From the NCBI GenBank assembly GCA_021399445.1, contig JAJTUQ010000005.1, positions 1,736,001 through 1,800,000 on the forward strand: a DNA stretch of 64,000 nucleotides, read 5' to 3'. A model generated the notes under the pieces. It had not been told where the DNA came from, did not search any database, and saw nothing but the letters and a program-made list of their open reading frames with translations. Shown here piece after piece: positions 61,124-64,000 of this stretch (positions are counted from its first letter, which is position 1; each line of letters starts with the position of its first letter). Both the position numbers and the translations under genes were made by a program. This stretch comes from Xylogone sp. PMI_703 (Eukaryota > Ascomycota > Leotiomycetes).

Positions 61124-62748
61124 ATGCCCAAGAAACGATTCCAAGGACAATATTCGAAACCACAAAGCACGGTACACCCGTCTCTAGCGTCGGCGTCATC
61201 GGCGTCGGCTTCTCGTAAATACCCCGCTACCCCTCCATGTAGCAAAGCAGTTATTCATGAGCTAACAATATATGCCTAGACAATAATGCCGGCCCGACAG
61301 TAAACGATCTTATAGTAAATCTGCGAAAGTCCCAGCTCACTCCCGATAATCTGCGGACTGCATCTCCTGTAGTAACACGGACCCTACCCCCAAACGTTCG
61401 CCAACTTCTTGCTCAACCAGAAACACCTGCGCCTACACCACGGGCAAGAACCCGACCACGCTTTGATGAAAATGGGCGCCGTCTACCATCTGGACCACCG
61501 CCTCCCAGGAGCTGGCTTTCGGGATCTCGCCATGCTCCCGAATCGATGAAAACCTATAGCAACGAACGGCTTTACCCTCATGATATTGAGCATCTACCCG
61601 GTCTACCAGACTCGGAAGATGGGGAAATGGGTTTGCGGAACATGTGTCTGAGACATATGGCGCGAAACTGGGACTTCATTAAGGTCTACGAGAGTAATAA
61701 TCTCGCTGATTTACCAACTGCTCTGAGGATACGATTGATGAGTTATATTGCTTTATATGGGCCAGAGGAAGGTATTGGGCATGACGGCTTGAAGAATTTA
61801 GTTTTGATTCCTTCGGAGAATGAGCAGGAGGAGGAATTTATTGAACACCAGAACCCAGGAGAGAGCAACTATGATTTTTACCGCCTTGACCTATCAGGTT
61901 CCGTCGGCCGTTCTGTTACATTCAAACAATTGAGTGATCTGGTACGGCAAGATACTACCGCAGAAGCTGACGACATGACCGAGTCTTGGGAGAAGAGTAT
62001 GCCTAGGTCCTTGGACGCTCCTATTCCCCATCTAACACATTTATCATTATCGCATCCGCCACCAAACATCTCCTGGACTAGATTCTTAGCTTTCTCAAAG
62101 CTAGTCCCAACACTCACACACCTCTCTCTCGCATATTGGCCACCACCATGTTTGACTCCAAACGCCTTGACAACAGTCATGACTTCTCCAAATGCACCAA
62201 CTGTCCAGTACGGTGGGACCAATATCTATTCTTACACTCTAGATAACGATTTCACCGAAGCAGCCTTGATATTGAAACGTCTGGCTACCGCTCTTTACGG
62301 TTTAGTATACATAGACCTAGACGGTTGTTGCGAATGGTCTCCAGCGCTGCGGTTGCATACCGCAAAGTCGTCCCAAGGTATTGACTGGAGAGTCCAATGG
62401 CCGCTGCTCAAGACAATTAATCTGCGAAGTGGATGGGAACTCGATGCTAGTTCCTCGCTCCAAGATATGCTGCAAGTTCGAAAGGCTAACGATGAGGCGA
62501 ACAGCATGCAGTCCTATCTTGCGAAACTGAGACAAGGACAGCAGTGGGTAGAGGTGAACAAGGAGGATCTGGAAGCGAAATATAACCACCTCTGGACGAG
62601 CGATGCGGATCGGCAAAAGCGAAGAGCCATGGGGCTGGAGAATGCCTCACTATTGCGTGCGATTAGAAGGATCAACGAAGAAGTGAACCATGATTGGGAA
62701 GAGGTAATGGCAGCGGAAGAGGCGAACGTGAATACCTGGGATGAGTAA
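61124..62748 (+). CDS. Conserved ascomycete protein with leucine-rich-repeat-like region
   Basis: Two exons (61124-61214, 61280-62748) give 519 residues. The N-terminus is basic and Ser-rich (MPKKRFQGQYSKPQ), followed by TVNDLIVNLRKSQ and a Pro-rich stretch ending GPPPPRSWLSG, a pattern I recall from uncharacterised fungal proteins sometimes loosely labelled tafazzin. The middle has leucine-rich-repeat-like segments: LVLIP, YRLDLSGSVGR, LTHLSLSHPPPNISWTRF, LTHLSLAYWPPPCLTP, LVYIDLDGCCEWSPAL, LLKTINLRSGW. The C-terminus is helical and charged. There is no acyltransferase motif, so the tafazzin label is not supported. No signal peptide is present and the function is unknown. Confidence 0.8.
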
Positions 62749-64000
62749 TGATTTCCATTCTTATGGGACGGGGGTTTCAATGAGTTATAGATTCCATTAG
62801 CATGACCATACAGAAATATCAAAAGCATCACTATTAACTTTTGAAAAGGGACTGAATTCATTAGACCCGTACATAATAAATAATCAGACCCTGAATATTG
62901 AAAGAAACCAAGCATTCTAATCCATCAAACTTTTACCATATCCTACCAATCCTACTCCAATCCTACTCTAACCATCACCATTCCACCATCCAAACCCAGA
63001 CCCAAATCTAATTCCAATTCCAAATTCCGATCCCCTGGACTCTTGAAGAGCCCCGCTCCACATCCCAAGTTCCCAACACCCCAGCAAAAAAGCGCAACAA
63101 AAAAACCTAGCAGGGAAAAAAGGACCAACAAAGCAAAATCTCCACATCAATCCACCTTGGCACATACACACCCTCGTCTCCAAGTCCCAACTAAATCATC
63201 ACTCGCCCAGACGGTCAGACCTCCTCCTCTTTCTTCTTCACCCTAAAAGCTGGGTCGGTCCGTCCCAGCAGCAGCTAAATTACGGGTGCCCGTCACCGCC
63301 ATGAGATAATGATGGCCCGTGCCTACTACACTACGGGTACTGGCTCACGGTCCACCGACGTAATATTGTGGTATGTGGTGGTGGTGCTTACGCCTTCAAC
63401 TTTCAAGTTTTGGACTTTGCTGGCAACCACTTCGGCCAACGCGATGAAACGAAACTAAACGTAGTGAAAATTTACCTGGGAAGGTATGGTGCCCATGTCA
63501 TCTTGCTGTGGGATCCTCTGGGTTGCATTGTACTGTAGAGCAGAGTGAAGCTAAGGATGCATGTCATGATATGATGTGATGTAATGAATACGATGTAATG
63601 TGATGTGACGAAGAAGAAGAATCGAGAAAGCCGAGTAGAAACGGCAGGAAAATGAAAGGATATCATAAAACTTCCCATACTGGATAATTTTTTTCTTTAT
63701 CTTTTTATTTTGACACAAAGCTCCGACCAAGAAGACAAACAGGACAGGAGAGAAGTCGTTAGAAGAGAAGGAAAATAAGAGCAAGAAATCTTCCTTCCGA
63801 TTATAAGCAGACGTCAAAAAAAGAAAAGAAAATCCAGCACTAACGTCACACATCTTCTCTTCCTCCACCATATTCCCATGTGCCCTTTTCCCTTGATTTT
63901 AGCCCCTCTTACATTTGTTGCACACAAAACCCGCACATCCAACATTGCAAAAAACAATCGATAAATATGCAAAAAGAGCCCGTCTTATTCCAGCACAGTA
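62749..64000. other. Terminal intergenic stretch, no gene seen
   Basis: No gene is supported up to the window edge. There is a short imperfect repeat of TGATGTAATG-type words near 63555-63610, and there are A-rich and T-rich runs. A gene could begin beyond the edge. Confidence 0.5.

Noticed and set aside
61124..62748. Tafazzin acyltransferase
   Set aside because: No HX4D acyltransferase motif or membrane segment is visible; the label appears only loosely attached to this fungal family.

Overview
The window looks like the nuclear DNA of a filamentous ascomycete (Pezizomycotina, possibly Leotiomycetes; the class is a guess). Nearly every gene is split by short GT-AG introns, mostly 44-160 bp, and single genes alternate on both strands. 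The protein families are typical of moulds: UstYa/DUF3328, Zn2Cys6 factor, GPR1/FUN34/YaaH, a kelch membrane protein and a Ser/Thr-rich GPI protein. I worked the exon joins out by eye from splice sites and reading frame. Most multi-exon models sum to a whole number of codons.

Left third (about 1-20 kb): an accessory, AT-rich region. It carries a GPR1/FUN34/YaaH-type membrane protein, a SAM methyltransferase, a CoA-binding protein and an EamA transporter. Next come the two core parts of a dikaritin-type RiPP system: a UstYa-family oxidase (8914-9915, minus) and a secreted precursor (11161-11946, plus) with 13 Kex2-bounded copies of an invariant LLYGYG core. An intact short-chain reductase follows, then a cytochrome P450 and a class I terpene synthase. 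Both of the last two appear broken at the frame level. The locus reads as an intact RiPP pair beside a decaying terpene pair, although assembly errors could mimic the breaks.

Middle (20-45 kb): mostly housekeeping or regulatory genes with long gaps. They are PSF2 of the GINS complex, a Zn2Cys6 factor, an unusual BTB-bromodomain fusion, a Ser-rich conserved protein, QCR10, a CHIP-like U-box ligase and a secreted L-asparaginase. There is a 42-bp perfect hairpin near 24.4 kb and a 5.7-kb gene-poor stretch at 39.4-45.1 kb with coding-like fragments.

Right third (45-64 kb): a kelch-repeat single-pass membrane protein, a 5.1-kb gene-free, GC-richer stretch full of GTAC-centred palindromes, a repeat-rich GPI-anchored wall protein, a nitronate monooxygenase, a bifunctional HPPK-DHPS folate enzyme and a conserved fungal protein of unknown role.

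I recognised no tRNA, rRNA, CRISPR array or intact transposon.
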